NCBI RefSeq assembly: GCF_000756665.1
Contig: NZ_ARXV01000003.1
Location: 62,001 to 126,000 of the forward strand
Source: Alcanivorax nanhaiticus
Lineage (GTDB): Bacteria > Pseudomonadota > Gammaproteobacteria > Pseudomonadales > Alcanivoracaceae
Length of the DNA: 64,000 nucleotides
Reading direction: 5' to 3'
Shown here: positions 9,262 through 19,193 of the stretch, piece by piece
Layout of the letters: each line of letters starts with the position of its first letter
How positions within the stretch are numbered: position 1 is the stretch's first letter
Translations under genes and position numbers: made by a program
Notes under the pieces: model-generated
What the model was told of the DNA's origin: nothing
The model's input: the letters and a program-made list of their open reading frames with translations, nothing else
Database searches by the model: none

Positions 9262-9819
9262 GTGATTGACGATATTCGTGACGATGCGGAATCCCGCATG
9301 AAGAAGAGTCTGGCGGCGCTGGATACTGCCATGAAGCGCATCCGCACAGGCCGTGCCCACCCGAGCCTGCTGGACAATGTGACGGTGGATTACTACGGCT
9401 CTGATACTCCGCTCAAGCAGCTGGGGAACATCTCTGTAGAAGAAGGCCGGACACTGACCATTTCTCCGTTCGACAAGAGTCTGATTCCGCAAATCGAAAA
9501 AGCGATCATGACCTCGGATCTGGGCCTGAATCCTTCCACATCCGGTAACCTGATTCGCCTGCCGCTGCCGCCGCTGACCGAAGAGACTCGTCGGGATTTG
9601 GTCAAGGTCGTGCGTGGTGAAGCCGAACAGGCGCGAGTGTCCATCCGCAATATCCGCCGGGATGCCAATAGCGACCTGAAAGAGCTCCTCAAGGAGAAGG
9701 AAATCTCCGAAGACGAATCCCGTCGCGGCGAAGAACTGGTCCAGCAGCTGACCGACAAGATGGTGGCTGAAGTGGAGAAGGTTCTCAAAGAAAAGGAAGA
9801 GGAGCTGATGACCGTCTGA
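9262..9819 (+). CDS. frr: Ribosome recycling factor
   Basis: Splits post-termination ribosomes together with EF-G. The 185 residues match the family length. The protein opens [16 protein letters not shown] and holds the conserved block [14 protein letters not shown] and the C-terminal helix with [15 protein letters not shown]. The start codon is GTG at 9262, with GAGGAAA upstream. It follows pyrH by 31 nt. Confidence 0.97.
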   Translation: MIDDIRDDAESRMKKSLAALDTAMKRIRTGRAHPSLLDNVTVDYYGSDTPLKQLGNISVEEGRTLTISPFDKSLIPQIEKAIMTSDLGLNPSTSGNLIRLPLPPLTEETRRDLVKVVRGEAEQARVSIRNIRRDANSDLKELLKEKEISEDESRRGEELVQQLTDKMVAEVEKVLKEKEEELMTV

Positions 9820-9846
9820 TTCGGTCTCAGTTTCAAATTCGACTTG

Positions 9847-9871
9847 GCGGGCTGTGAAGCAGCCCGCTTTT
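9847..9871 (+). terminator. frr-uppS intergenic terminator-like hairpin
   Basis: GCGGGCT at 9847-9853 pairs with AGCCCGC at 9861-9867, followed by TTTT. With only 18 nt left before uppS it probably acts as a leaky attenuator rather than an operon end. Confidence 0.55.
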
Positions 9872-9889
9872 GTTATTGGCGGAAGTTTT

Positions 9890-10669
9890 ATGTCCAGTGA
9901 CCAACCTCAATCCAGTGCCCCGGATATCGATTCCCATCAGGGAAGCCTGCCACGCCATGTGGCGATCATCATGGATGGCAATAACCGCTGGGCGCGCAAG
10001 CGAGGCTTGCCGGGCGAGGATGGGCATCGGGCGGGTGAACAGGCGGTTCAGACGATCATTCGCCAGGCTGCGACTCGTGGCGTCGAAGTGCTGACCCTGT
10101 TTGCGTTCAGTTCCGAGAACTGGCGCCGGCCTCCGGAAGAGGTGGCTCACCTGATGGCGCTGTTTCTCAAGGCGCTGGGGGGCAGGGTAGAGGAACTGCA
10201 CTCCAAAGCGGTAAGTATACGCTTCATTGGTGATCGCTCTGCCTTCTCGGAGGATCTGCAAACCGGTATGGCTGAGGCGGAAGCGCTGACGGCCGCCAAT
10301 ACCCGAATGACTGTTGTGATTGCGGTGAACTACGGTGGTCAGTGGGATATCGCCAATGCGGCACGGCGCCTGGCTGAGAAGGTTGCAGAAGGTCGCTTGC
10401 AGCCGGATCAGGTCACCCCGGAAATGCTGGCTCCCCATATCGCCATGTCGGATCTGCCGCCGCCGGATCTTCTGATCCGAACTGGCGGGGACCAACGTAT
10501 CAGTAATTTTCTGCTTTGGCAGTTGGCCTATAGCGAGTTCTGTTTCTCGCCTTTGTTATGGCCTGATTTTGACGCCAAAGCTTTTGATGACGCACTGCAG
10601 GATTACGCAGGCAGACAGCGTCGATTTGGCCGCTCCGGAGAGGAAGTGGCCAGTCTGAAAGGAGAATAA
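9890..10669 (+). CDS. uppS: Undecaprenyl diphosphate synthase (cis-prenyltransferase)
   Basis: Extends farnesyl diphosphate with eight isopentenyl units to make the C55 carrier for peptidoglycan and O-antigen. Family signatures are HVAIIMDGNNRWARKRG, with the catalytic aspartate, TLFAFSSENWRRP, and DLLIRTGGDQRISNFLLWQ near the C-terminus. I chose the ATG at 9890 (259 residues), preceded by GGCGGAAG; a longer frame begins inside the upstream hairpin. cdsA follows after two bases. Confidence 0.95.
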   Translation: MSSDQPQSSAPDIDSHQGSLPRHVAIIMDGNNRWARKRGLPGEDGHRAGEQAVQTIIRQAATRGVEVLTLFAFSSENWRRPPEEVAHLMALFLKALGGRVEELHSKAVSIRFIGDRSAFSEDLQTGMAEAEALTAANTRMTVVIAVNYGGQWDIANAARRLAEKVAEGRLQPDQVTPEMLAPHIAMSDLPPPDLLIRTGGDQRISNFLLWQLAYSEFCFSPLLWPDFDAKAFDDALQDYAGRQRRFGRSGEEVASLKGE

Positions 10670-10671
10670 CA

Positions 10672-11496
10672 ATGCTCAAGTTGCGGGTGATTACCGCGCT
10701 GGTGCTGCTGCCCATCGTATTGGGGGCCATGTTTGGCCTCGATCGACTGCCGTTTGCCCTGGTGGCGGGCGTGTTTTTCCTGCTGGCAGGCTGGGAATGG
10801 GCTGCCATGATGGGGACCGTTACCCAGAAGGTACGTTTGCTGTGGACAGTGGTTTTGGCCGCGACGATGGCGCTGGCTGAGATATATCAGCCCGCCTGGT
10901 TGTTGAATGCGATACCGGTCTGGTGGCTGCTGGCTCTGGTTCTGGTGGTGGGCTACCCCGGCAATGCCAAATTATGGTATCGCCCCTGGGTTATGGCGGT
11001 GGTAGGGCTGTTGCTACTGGTCCCTTCCTGGGCGGCAGTGGTGCAGTTGCAGGATCAGGGAGCGTTGGGCCTGACAGGGCCGTTGGCGCTGCTGTTTATC
11101 CTCTTGTGGGTATGGGCTGCAGATACCGGTGCATACTTTGCCGGCCGTGCGCTGGGTAAGCACAAGCTTGCACCGCTGGTAAGCCCGGGAAAGACCATCG
11201 AAGGACTGATCGGCGGTGTTCTGCTGTCCTTGCTGGTTGTCGCCGCTGTCTATGCTTCCGGTCAACTGGATGCTGCCTTGCTGCCCCTGATGGCGGTGGC
11301 CTTGATGACGGTGTTGTCTTCCGCATTGGGTGATCTTTTTGAAAGCATGGTCAAGCGTCAGCGTGGCTTCAAGGATAGCGGTACCATCCTGCCTGGGCAT
11401 GGCGGCATGCTGGACCGGATCGACAGTGTTACCGCAGCCATGCCGATCGCGCTTGCCGGCTTTAACTGGTTCGGCCTGCCCGGGGGCAGCCTGTGA
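10672..11496 (+). CDS. cdsA: Phosphatidate cytidylyltransferase
   Basis: Makes CDP-diacylglycerol from phosphatidate and CTP, the branch point of phospholipid synthesis; polytopic inner-membrane protein. The 274 residues contain about seven or eight hydrophobic segments. The C-terminal half carries the CTP-transferase signature [12 protein letters not shown] and the motif near [12 protein letters not shown]. The GGAGA ribosome site overlaps the end of uppS, and the last bases (GTGA) overlap the dxr start. Confidence 0.95.
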   Translation: MLKLRVITALVLLPIVLGAMFGLDRLPFALVAGVFFLLAGWEWAAMMGTVTQKVRLLWTVVLAATMALAEIYQPAWLLNAIPVWWLLALVLVVGYPGNAKLWYRPWVMAVVGLLLLVPSWAAVVQLQDQGALGLTGPLALLFILLWVWAADTGAYFAGRALGKHKLAPLVSPGKTIEGLIGGVLLSLLVVAAVYASGQLDAALLPLMAVALMTVLSSALGDLFESMVKRQRGFKDSGTILPGHGGMLDRIDSVTAAMPIALAGFNWFGLPGGSL

Positions 11497-12665
11497 CACA
11501 GCGCATTACGGTCCTGGGTGCAACGGGCAGCATCGGCCAGCAGACGCTGGACGTGGTAGCGCGTCACCCGGACCGTTATGAAATTTTTGCCCTGACTGCC
11601 AGCACTCGCTGGGAGCGCCTTGCCGAGCAATGCCTCGCTACCGGGGCTCGCTATGCAGCGTTGACCGATGAGGCTGCAGCGGAAAAGCTGAGGAACCATC
11701 TGCGTTCTGCCGGGTCGGAAACTGAAGTGCTGGCGGGCGATACTGCATTGGCCAGACTGGCCGAACATGAGCAAGCTGACACAGTGGTGGCTGCCATTGT
11801 CGGTGCGGCAGGAGTGCATCCCACCTTGGCTGCGGTAAAAGCGGGCAAGCGTGTTCTGCTGGCTAACAAGGAGGCGCTGGTCGTTACCGGGGCCCTGTTC
11901 ATGGATGCGGTTCGCGATAGCGGAGCCACTTTGTTGCCGCTGGACTCCGAGCACAATGCGATCTTCCAGTGTTTGCCGCCGGAGGGCGTCAATGCCGGGG
12001 TGGAGCGGCTGCTGCTGACGGCTTCTGGTGGCCCTTTCCGGGAGTTCAGTGCGGAACAATTGAAGCAGGTGACACCCGCTCAGGCGGTGAAACATCCAAA
12101 CTGGGATATGGGGCCAAAAATTTCAGTGGATTCCGCTACCTTGATGAACAAGGGGCTGGAGTTTATTGAGGCGTGCTGGCTCTTTGATGTGCCTCCAGCC
12201 AAGATCGATGTGGTCGTGCACCCGCAAAGTGTGGTGCATTCCATGGTGGCGTACCAGGATGGTTCAGTACTGGCCCAGATGGGGACACCGGACATGCGCA
12301 CCCCAATCGCCTGCGGCCTTTCCTGGCCGGAGCGCGTAGAATCGGGTGCCCAGCGGCTTGATTTTTCCCGCTTGGCGGGTCTGAATTTCGAGCTGCCGGA
12401 TACCACGCGTTTCCCGTGCCTGGCACTGGCTCGAGCGGCCATGGAGACGGGGGGCACTGCCACGGCGGTGCTCAATGCGGCCAATGAGGAAGCGGTCGCC
12501 GCCTTTTTGGCGGGAAGTCTCGACTTTATGGGGATCCCGGCAGTGGTGGAACAAACCCTGGCCAAGCAGCAGGCACCGGTGTGTGCTGATGTGGAGGCCG
12601 TCATGAATATCGATCGGCAGGCGAGGGAACTGGCCTGCCGCCTGATCAAGGAGCGTGGATGCTGA
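11493..12665 (+). CDS. dxr: 1-deoxy-D-xylulose 5-phosphate reductoisomerase
   Basis: Second step of the MEP isoprenoid pathway: NADPH-dependent rearrangement and reduction of DXP to MEP. The 390 residues show the N-terminal Rossmann motif [13 protein letters not shown], the metal-binding region LDSEHNAI, and the domain segment [22 protein letters not shown]. It starts at GTG 11493, overlapping the cdsA stop by four bases, and its own stop overlaps the rseP ATG, so translation is probably coupled. It feeds precursors to uppS in the same run. Confidence 0.97.
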   Translation: MTQRITVLGATGSIGQQTLDVVARHPDRYEIFALTASTRWERLAEQCLATGARYAALTDEAAAEKLRNHLRSAGSETEVLAGDTALARLAEHEQADTVVAAIVGAAGVHPTLAAVKAGKRVLLANKEALVVTGALFMDAVRDSGATLLPLDSEHNAIFQCLPPEGVNAGVERLLLTASGGPFREFSAEQLKQVTPAQAVKHPNWDMGPKISVDSATLMNKGLEFIEACWLFDVPPAKIDVVVHPQSVVHSMVAYQDGSVLAQMGTPDMRTPIACGLSWPERVESGAQRLDFSRLAGLNFELPDTTRFPCLALARAAMETGGTATAVLNAANEEAVAAFLAGSLDFMGIPAVVEQTLAKQQAPVCADVEAVMNIDRQARELACRLIKERGC

Positions 12666-13975
12666 CGGTTCTGGCTTTTGTCGTCACCATCATCATTATT
12701 GTGGCCTTCCATGAGTGGGGCCACTTTCTCGCCATGCGCGCTTTCGGCGTTCGCGTGCTGACCTTCTCTGTGGGCTTCGGCCCCAAGCTGCTTCACTTCA
12801 AGGACAAGAAGGGCACCGTGTGGACCATCAGTGCGGTGCCGTTGGGTGGCTACGTTAAACCGCTGGATGCCCGCGAAGATGAGACTGCCGAGGGCCACCC
12901 AGGGGAATTCTCCTCCAAGCCAGCCTGGCAGCGGGTGGTGACCTATGCCGCAGGCCCGGTATTCAATTTTATTCTCGCTTTGTTGATCTACTGGGTTGTG
13001 CTGTTCAGCTATGGCGAGAGTGATCAGCAGGCTGTACTGGGGCCAGCAAGCCCTGGCAGCGTTGCCGAGCAGGCGGGCTTTCAGGCCGGCGACAGGGTTG
13101 TAGCGATCGGTGATAAAGAGATCCCGAGCTGGAAACCGGTCTATAACGAGCTGATCATGCATTTGGGCGAAGAGCAGCCGCTGGCGATCACTGTGGTGAC
13201 AATCGGCGGTGAGCGCCAGACCCGCATGCTGGATATCTCTCCCTGGTCGGACGATCTGGATCAGTCTCCTCTCAAGGTGCTCGGGCTCAATCGTGGACTG
13301 GAAGTGCTGGAAGTTGTCGATGACAGCGCCGCGGACCATGGCGGGGTTGAGCCTGGTGATCAGCTGCTGGCCCTGAATGGTTCTCCTGTCTTGGGTTGGG
13401 ATAGCTGGCAGGAACCGATCATGGCCTCTGCCGGTAAAGAGCTGGCACTATCCGTACTGCGTGACGGGCAGCGGGTCGAACTTGCCCTCACCCCTCAATC
13501 AGTGGTTGAGGAGGGCAAGAACATCGGTCGCATCGGTGTCCTGGCTGCCTTCAAGGGCGAGCGCTATCAGTACCACTATGGGCCTGTAGAGGCTGTCTCG
13601 GCGGCTGGCGAGCGTTTTGTGGAGCAGATCAATGTTATTTGGTCAGGCCTGGTGAAGTTGTTCACCGGCAAACTGGCACTGGATAACATTGGCGGGCCAA
13701 TAACGATTGCTGAAGTGGCAGGGCAGAGTGCAGCATTCGGGCTGGCGAGTTTTCTGGCTTTGCTGGCTTATCTGAGCATTACGCTAGGGATTATCAATCT
13801 TCTGCCGGTTCCCATGTTGGACGGCGGCTGGATTTTCTTTGGAATCATTGAAATGATTCGCGGTCGCAGTTTACCTGAGCGCTTTCTTCTGGCCGCTCAA
13901 GGAGTTGGGCTGACACTGGTGGTCAGCTTCATGCTGTTAGCGATCTATAACGACTTGGTGAAGCAGTTTTCATGA
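12659..13975 (+). CDS. rseP: Intramembrane site-2 zinc protease RseP
   Basis: Cleaves the anti-sigma factor RseA within the membrane to release sigma-E, and clears signal-peptide remnants. The 438 residues show a first membrane helix with the zinc motif HEWGH (residues 18-22), two PDZ domains (about 115-190 and 210-290), and the second active-site motif [11 protein letters not shown] near residue 385, followed by a final membrane helix. The ATG overlaps the dxr stop and its stop overlaps the bamA start. Pairing with bamA and skp fits envelope-stress control. Confidence 0.96.
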   Translation: MLTVLAFVVTIIIIVAFHEWGHFLAMRAFGVRVLTFSVGFGPKLLHFKDKKGTVWTISAVPLGGYVKPLDAREDETAEGHPGEFSSKPAWQRVVTYAAGPVFNFILALLIYWVVLFSYGESDQQAVLGPASPGSVAEQAGFQAGDRVVAIGDKEIPSWKPVYNELIMHLGEEQPLAITVVTIGGERQTRMLDISPWSDDLDQSPLKVLGLNRGLEVLEVVDDSAADHGGVEPGDQLLALNGSPVLGWDSWQEPIMASAGKELALSVLRDGQRVELALTPQSVVEEGKNIGRIGVLAAFKGERYQYHYGPVEAVSAAGERFVEQINVIWSGLVKLFTGKLALDNIGGPITIAEVAGQSAAFGLASFLALLAYLSITLGIINLLPVPMLDGGWIFFGIIEMIRGRSLPERFLLAAQGVGLTLVVSFMLLAIYNDLVKQFS

Positions 13976-16335
13976 GATTTGGGGACACAACCCGCCGCCT
14001 TTGCAAAGGCTGGCTGGCCATAACCTGCCTGGTAGCAGCGACTCTGGCCAACGCCAATGGCAACTTGCCATTCAAGGTTCACGATATCCGGGTAGAGGGC
14101 CTGCAACGTCTTCCGGTTGAGCGAGTTTATTCTGAACTGCCCATCCAGGCGGGTGACACAGTCACTCGAGACAATGTGGTGCGAGCTGTACAGACCCTGT
14201 TTGCCTCGGGCAACTTCGAGGATGTTCAGCTGGGCCGGGATGGTGATGATCTCGTCGTGGTGGTTGCGGAACGGCCCAGTATTGCCCGTATCGAATTGTC
14301 AGGTAACAAGTCCATCGATGAAGACAACCTGCGCAAGGGGCTGACCGAAGCGGGGTTGGCCGAGGGAGAGGTCTTTCAGCGCTCGACTCTGGAAGCCATT
14401 GCCGGTGAGCTTGAGCGACAATATGTCAGCCAGGGTCGTTATGGCGCCAGCATCAAGACCGAATCGATCCCGTTGCCCCGCAACCGTGTTGCCCTGAAGA
14501 TTGAGATTTATGAGGGCAAGGCCGCCCGTATCCGCGACATCAATGTAGTGGGTAACCAACTGTTTGATGATGAGGAGCTGCTCAAGGATTTTGAGCTGCA
14601 CTCCACCGGTTTCTGGTCGTTCATCAAAGGCGACGATAAATATTCCCGGGAAAAACTCAGCGGTGATCTGGAGCGGTTGCGCTCTTATTATCTGGATCGC
14701 GGTTATATCAATTTCTCCATCGAATCTACCCAAGTCTCCGTCAGCCCTGACCGTCGCAGCGTGTTCATTACTGTCAATGTGGCTGAAGGCGAGCAATACA
14801 CGGTGAACAACGTCAAGCTGGCCGGTGATTTGGTGGTCGGTGAGGATCAGCTGAAGCCGTTGCTGATCGTCAAGAAGGGGCAGGTGTTCAGCCAGCAACT
14901 GATGACTTATACCAATGATCTGATCAAGCGCCGCCTGGGGAACGAGGGCTATACCTTTGCCGAGGTGCGTGGCCAGGATCATAACGCTGATGACGAGAAC
15001 AATACGGTTGATGTGACTTTCTATGTAGAGCCCGGAAGAAAGGTGTATGTGCGCCGGATCAACTTCTCGGGGAATGCAAAGACAACCGATGAAGTTGTAC
15101 GCCGTGAGCTGAGACAATTCGAAAATGCCCCTGCCAACACCTCGCTGGTGGACCTTTCCCGGCAGCGTCTGCAGCGTCTGGGTTACTTCAGTGTCGTCGA
15201 AGCTGACACTCCACGAGTGCCCAACTCTGATGATCTGGTAGACGTTGAATTCAAGGTCGAAGAGCAACCGTCTGGTTCCATCGGTGCCAATGTGGGCTAC
15301 TCCGACGCTTCTGGTTTCATTTTTGGTGCCAACGTGACACAGAACAACTGGCGCGGCAGTGGTAACCGGGTGTCCTTTGCGTTGAGTCGTTCTGATGTGC
15401 GAGATTCCTATAGCTTCTCGCATTACAACCCGTACTACACCTTGGATGGTGTGAGCCGTGGTTTCAGCCTGTTCTTTTCGGAAATCGATTATGACGAAAC
15501 CTCGGTGGCGTCCTATGCCGCGGATCGCCTTGGTGGCTCGGTGACTTTCGGGTATCCGATCTCGGAATATTCCCGTCTGAGTTTTGGCGGTACCTATGAA
15601 CGCACGGATATCACTACCGGTGACTTTGTCGCGGTGGATATCTATAACTTCCTGGTCAAGGAAGGCAACAAGTTTGACGAATACAAACTGAATGCGTCCT
15701 TGTCCACCAGCACACTTAACCGTGGTATTTTTCCGGATCGCGGCTGGTCCAGCACCTTGGGCCTTGAGGTGGCCGTGCCCGGTTCGGATTACGGTTTCTA
15801 TCGTGCCAACTGGACAGGGCAGAAATACTTCCCGATCAGTCGCCGCTGGACCTTGCGCATGCGCAGCGATGTGGCCTACGGTGATGGCTACGGCGATGAT
15901 GAAGTGTTGCCGTTTTTCGAGAACTACTACTCTGGCGGTATTGGTTCCGTGCGCGGCTATGAGTCCCGCTCACTTGGGCCTCGCTCGGAAGGTCTCAGCT
16001 ATTTCCTGAATGGCACCGTGGATCCGGACCCGGATCCGATTGGGGGCAACCTGTTGACGGAGGCCAGTCTTGAACTGATCTTCCCAACCCCGTTTGCTCC
16101 GGAATCACGAAGCGTTCGTACCTTCCTGTTTGTGGATGCGGGTAACGTATTCGAGACAGAGCGTGATGATATTTTTGCGGACTTTGAACCCCAGGATATC
16201 CGCACCTCTGCCGGTATTGGCCTGAGCTGGTTGACGGCTATTGGCCCGCTCAGCTTTAACCTCGCCAAGGCACTGAATGATCAGTCCGGCGATGACACTG
16301 AAGTATTTCAATTTTCTTTGGGACAGACTTTCTAG
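13972..16335 (+). CDS. bamA: Outer-membrane protein assembly factor BamA
   Basis: Essential Omp85 insertase that folds beta-barrel proteins into the outer membrane. The 787-residue precursor starts with a signal peptide ending near ATLANANG, then five POTRA repeats (roughly residues 30-430; for example VHDIRVEGLQRLP and RINFSGNAKTTDEVVR), then a C-terminal 16-strand barrel. Hallmarks are the loop-6 motif VRGY (GSVRGYESRSLGPR) and a final phenylalanine (FSLGQTF). The ATG overlaps the rseP stop by four bases, and skp follows at once. Confidence 0.97.
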   Translation: MRFGDTTRRLCKGWLAITCLVAATLANANGNLPFKVHDIRVEGLQRLPVERVYSELPIQAGDTVTRDNVVRAVQTLFASGNFEDVQLGRDGDDLVVVVAERPSIARIELSGNKSIDEDNLRKGLTEAGLAEGEVFQRSTLEAIAGELERQYVSQGRYGASIKTESIPLPRNRVALKIEIYEGKAARIRDINVVGNQLFDDEELLKDFELHSTGFWSFIKGDDKYSREKLSGDLERLRSYYLDRGYINFSIESTQVSVSPDRRSVFITVNVAEGEQYTVNNVKLAGDLVVGEDQLKPLLIVKKGQVFSQQLMTYTNDLIKRRLGNEGYTFAEVRGQDHNADDENNTVDVTFYVEPGRKVYVRRINFSGNAKTTDEVVRRELRQFENAPANTSLVDLSRQRLQRLGYFSVVEADTPRVPNSDDLVDVEFKVEEQPSGSIGANVGYSDASGFIFGANVTQNNWRGSGNRVSFALSRSDVRDSYSFSHYNPYYTLDGVSRGFSLFFSEIDYDETSVASYAADRLGGSVTFGYPISEYSRLSFGGTYERTDITTGDFVAVDIYNFLVKEGNKFDEYKLNASLSTSTLNRGIFPDRGWSSTLGLEVAVPGSDYGFYRANWTGQKYFPISRRWTLRMRSDVAYGDGYGDDEVLPFFENYYSGGIGSVRGYESRSLGPRSEGLSYFLNGTVDPDPDPIGGNLLTEASLELIFPTPFAPESRSVRTFLFVDAGNVFETERDDIFADFEPQDIRTSAGIGLSWLTAIGPLSFNLAKALNDQSGDDTEVFQFSLGQTF

Positions 16336-16345
16336 GAGTTTAATA

Positions 16346-16846
16346 ATGATGAAAAAATGCCTACTCGCTGCCGTTTTGCTTTTTCCTGCCCTGGCAATTG
16401 CTGAAACCAGCATCGGGATTGTTTACCCGCTCAAGGCGCTGCAGGAAACCACGGCGGTGAAAAGCAAGATGTCCGCGCTTGAGAAAGAACTGGGTCCGGA
16501 TGAAGAAAAGCTCAACAAGCTGGGTATGGAAGTGCAGGAACTGCAGGCCAAAATGCAGAAAGAAGCCATGACCATGTCTCCTGACCAGCAGGAAGAGATG
16601 AAGACCCGTGGCCAGCAAAAAATGCTGGAAATTCAGAGTCTGCAACGCAAGCTCCAGGGTCGTGCCCAGGCTACCGAGCGTGAAGTTATGGAAGAAATGG
16701 GTCCCAAGTTCCAGCAGGCTATCGAAGTGGTTGCCAAGGAAAAGAAACTGGATCTGGTGATCAATGCCCAGGCTGCCGTGTATGTAGGTGACAGCGCTGT
16801 TGATGTTACTGAAGCCGTGAGCCAGCAACTGAACAAGATGAAGTAA
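16346..16846 (+). CDS. skp: Periplasmic chaperone Skp (OmpH)
   Basis: Trimeric periplasmic holdase that carries unfolded outer-membrane proteins to the BAM complex. The 166-residue precursor has a signal peptide MMKKCLLAAVLLFPALAIA and then a long charged coiled-coil arm rich in K, E and Q (about residues 45-120). AGGAG at 16334-16338 supports the ATG at 16346; a second ATG follows immediately at 16349. A longer in-frame start lies inside bamA and is rejected. Position between bamA and lpxD is the conserved one. Confidence 0.94.
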   Translation: MMKKCLLAAVLLFPALAIAETSIGIVYPLKALQETTAVKSKMSALEKELGPDEEKLNKLGMEVQELQAKMQKEAMTMSPDQQEEMKTRGQQKMLEIQSLQRKLQGRAQATEREVMEEMGPKFQQAIEVVAKEKKLDLVINAQAAVYVGDSAVDVTEAVSQQLNKMK

Positions 16847-17856
16847 TGCATACTCTCGGAGAACTTGCCCAAATCCTGAACGCGGAGCTGGTCGGCGACC
16901 CTGATCAGCCCGTGGATGGCATGGGTACTATCCAGTCAGCCACCGGGACCCAGATGACTTTTCTGGCGAATCCCCGTTATCGCAATTACCTGGAGCAGAC
17001 TCGTGCTGCGGTGGTGTTGCTGCAGGAAGACCAGAAGGCGTTTTGCCCGGTAGCTGCGTTGATTGTCAAAGACCCTTATCTGGCTTTCGCCAAGGCAAGT
17101 GCGCTCTTTGATGTGGCTCCGCAGGCACAGCCGGGCGTTCATCCGTCTGCGGTTGTCGATGCTTCGGTCTCGATTCCGGCCACCGCCAGCATTGGCCCGA
17201 ATGTGGTCATTGAGGCAGATGCCCAAGTAGGCGATGGCGCTGTGATCATGGCCAATGTGGTCATCGGCGCAGGCTCAATTATTGGTGAGCAGTGTCGTAT
17301 CTGGCCAAATGTTACAATTTACCATGGTGTCACCTTGGGTCCGCGCACTATCATACACGCCAACAGTGTGCTCGGTGCGGATGGGTTCGGCTTTGCCTTC
17401 AACGGGGCAGGGTGGACCAAGGTGCATCAGGTGGGTGGTGTCAAAATCGGTGCTGATGTGGAAATCGGCGCAGGAACCACGATTGATCGGGGTGCAATTG
17501 ACGACACCATCATTGGCAATGGTGCAATTCTGGATAACCAGATTCAGATCGCCCATAACGTAGTCATTGGCGACCATACTGCGCTGGCAGGAAAGGTCGG
17601 TATTGCCGGGTCTTCCAAGGTCGGCTCCTACTGTATGTTAGGGGGGGCGGTTGGAGTGGCTGGTCACATCGAGATTTGTGACAAGGTGCAGGTGTTGGGC
17701 ATGACGCTGGTGTCCAGCTCTATTACCCAGCCAGGCACCTATGGCTCTGCGTTGCCAGCAGATGAACAGACCCGCTACCGGAAAAACGTGGCGCGTTACC
17801 GCAAGCTGGACGAGCTTGCCCGCCGCGTGCGCAAACTGGAACGTTTGAGTGATTAA
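16846..17856 (+). CDS. lpxD: UDP-3-O-(3-hydroxyacyl)glucosamine N-acyltransferase
   Basis: Third step of lipid A synthesis, adding the N-linked hydroxyacyl chain. The 336 residues comprise an N-terminal uridine-binding domain (about 1-100), a left-handed beta-helix of hexapeptide repeats (about 105-290) and a C-terminal helix. The catalytic histidine lies in the region DNQIQIAHNVVIGDHTAL. The ATG shares one base with the skp stop (TAATG), which suggests translational coupling. fabZ-lpxA-lpxB follow. Confidence 0.96.
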   Translation: MHTLGELAQILNAELVGDPDQPVDGMGTIQSATGTQMTFLANPRYRNYLEQTRAAVVLLQEDQKAFCPVAALIVKDPYLAFAKASALFDVAPQAQPGVHPSAVVDASVSIPATASIGPNVVIEADAQVGDGAVIMANVVIGAGSIIGEQCRIWPNVTIYHGVTLGPRTIIHANSVLGADGFGFAFNGAGWTKVHQVGGVKIGADVEIGAGTTIDRGAIDDTIIGNGAILDNQIQIAHNVVIGDHTALAGKVGIAGSSKVGSYCMLGGAVGVAGHIEICDKVQVLGMTLVSSSITQPGTYGSALPADEQTRYRKNVARYRKLDELARRVRKLERLSD

Positions 17857-17895
17857 CGGCCGCAGATTGCGGCCCTGCCTGTGTGGAACACAACG

Positions 17896-18333
17896 ATGAT
17901 GGATATCCTAGAGGTCAGGGAATACCTGCCCCACCGTTACCCTTTTTTGCTGGTTGACCGTGTGCTGGAGCTGGAGCCTGGCAAGCGTGTAGAAGCGATC
18001 AAGAACGTGACGATCAATGAGCCGTTCTTCAATGGCCATTTTCCACATGAGCCGATCATGCCGGGGGTTCTTATCATTGAAGCCATGGCTCAGGCCGCGG
18101 GTATTCTGGGTTTCGTCACCGAAAACAAAAAGCCGGCAGATGGTTTCAATTACTTGCTGGTGGGTACCGACAAGACTCGCTTCAAGCGCCAGGTTTTGCC
18201 GGGTGATACTCTGCACCTGTTTGCTGAGCATGTGACCACCAAGCGCAATATTCTCAAGTTTTCCTGTGAAGCCCGAGTCGATGGCAAAATTGTCGCCAGC
18301 ACCGAAATGCTGGTTGCTGAGCACAGAAGCTGA
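17896..18333 (+). CDS. fabZ: 3-hydroxyacyl-[acyl-carrier-protein] dehydratase
   Basis: Dehydrates 3-hydroxyacyl-ACP in fatty-acid elongation and competes with LpxA for hydroxymyristoyl-ACP. The hotdog fold shows [16 protein letters not shown] and the catalytic pair in [13 protein letters not shown] (His) and IEAMAQAAG (Glu). I take the ATG at 17896 (145 residues); an in-frame GTG at 17881 and an ATG at 17899 are alternatives, and the ribosome site (GTGGA) is weak for all. The location between lpxD and lpxA is conserved. Confidence 0.95.
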   Translation: MMDILEVREYLPHRYPFLLVDRVLELEPGKRVEAIKNVTINEPFFNGHFPHEPIMPGVLIIEAMAQAAGILGFVTENKKPADGFNYLLVGTDKTRFKRQVLPGDTLHLFAEHVTTKRNILKFSCEARVDGKIVASTEMLVAEHRS

Positions 18334-18424
18334 TTGCGGTTTGCGGCGGGAAAACTAACGGTCGGATCAAGTTGCGGACTAACGTATACTGGCCCGACTG
18401 ACACCAAGAACAAGTGATAATTAC

Positions 18425-19192
18425 ATGATTCATCCGACCGCCATTATTGATCCGGCCGCTGAGCTTGCAGAGGACGTGCAGGTCGGCCCTTATTCCATTA
18501 TCGGCCCCGATGTGAAAATCGGTGCCGGTACCGTGATTGGTCCCCATGTGGTTGTTAATGGACCGACAACCATTGGCAAGAATAATCGCATCTTCCAGTT
18601 TGCTTCTGTTGGCGAAGAGTGCCAGGACAAGAAGTACAAGGGTGAGCCCACCCGCCTGGAAATTGGTGATGACAACATCATCCGTGAATCGGTGACGATT
18701 CACCGGGGCACCATTCAGGATAACTCCCTGACTAAAATTGGTAGCCGTAATCTGTTGATGGCCTATGTACATGTGGCCCACGATTGCATGATCGGCGACG
18801 ACTGTATCTTTGCCAACAATGCCTCCGTTGCGGGCCATGCTCATGTGGGTAATGGCGTGATTCTGGGGGGGATGACCGGGGTGCACCAGTTCTGCAAAAT
18901 TGGCTCTTATGCCATGACTTCAGGCTGCTCCCTGGTGCTCAAGGATATTCCCGCCTATGTGATGGTGTCCGGCAACCCGGCTCAGGCCCGCAGTATGAAC
19001 TTCGAAGGCATGAAGCGTCGCGGCTGGTCCAAGGAAGTCATTGCCAATCTGCGTAATGCCTACAAGCTGATCTATCGCCAGGGGTTGACCCTCGAACAGG
19101 CGCTGGTGGAGCTGGAGGCCATGCCAGCCAGCGATGAGCTGCAGATTCTGATCGATTCCCTCAAGGCCTCCGAGCGCGGCATCACACGCTGA
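18425..19192 (+). CDS. lpxA: UDP-N-acetylglucosamine acyltransferase
   Basis: First step of lipid A synthesis: transfers 3-hydroxyacyl from ACP to UDP-GlcNAc. The 255 residues start MIHPTAIIDPAAEL and consist mainly of hexapeptide repeats (about 1-185). The catalytic histidine is in AYVHVAHDCMIGDD. A C-terminal helical domain follows, with GMKRRGWSKEVI. The gap of about 90 nt to fabZ holds no gene. lpxB begins one base after its stop. Confidence 0.97.
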   Translation: MIHPTAIIDPAAELAEDVQVGPYSIIGPDVKIGAGTVIGPHVVVNGPTTIGKNNRIFQFASVGEECQDKKYKGEPTRLEIGDDNIIRESVTIHRGTIQDNSLTKIGSRNLLMAYVHVAHDCMIGDDCIFANNASVAGHAHVGNGVILGGMTGVHQFCKIGSYAMTSGCSLVLKDIPAYVMVSGNPAQARSMNFEGMKRRGWSKEVIANLRNAYKLIYRQGLTLEQALVELEAMPASDELQILIDSLKASERGITR

Positions 19193-19193
19193 T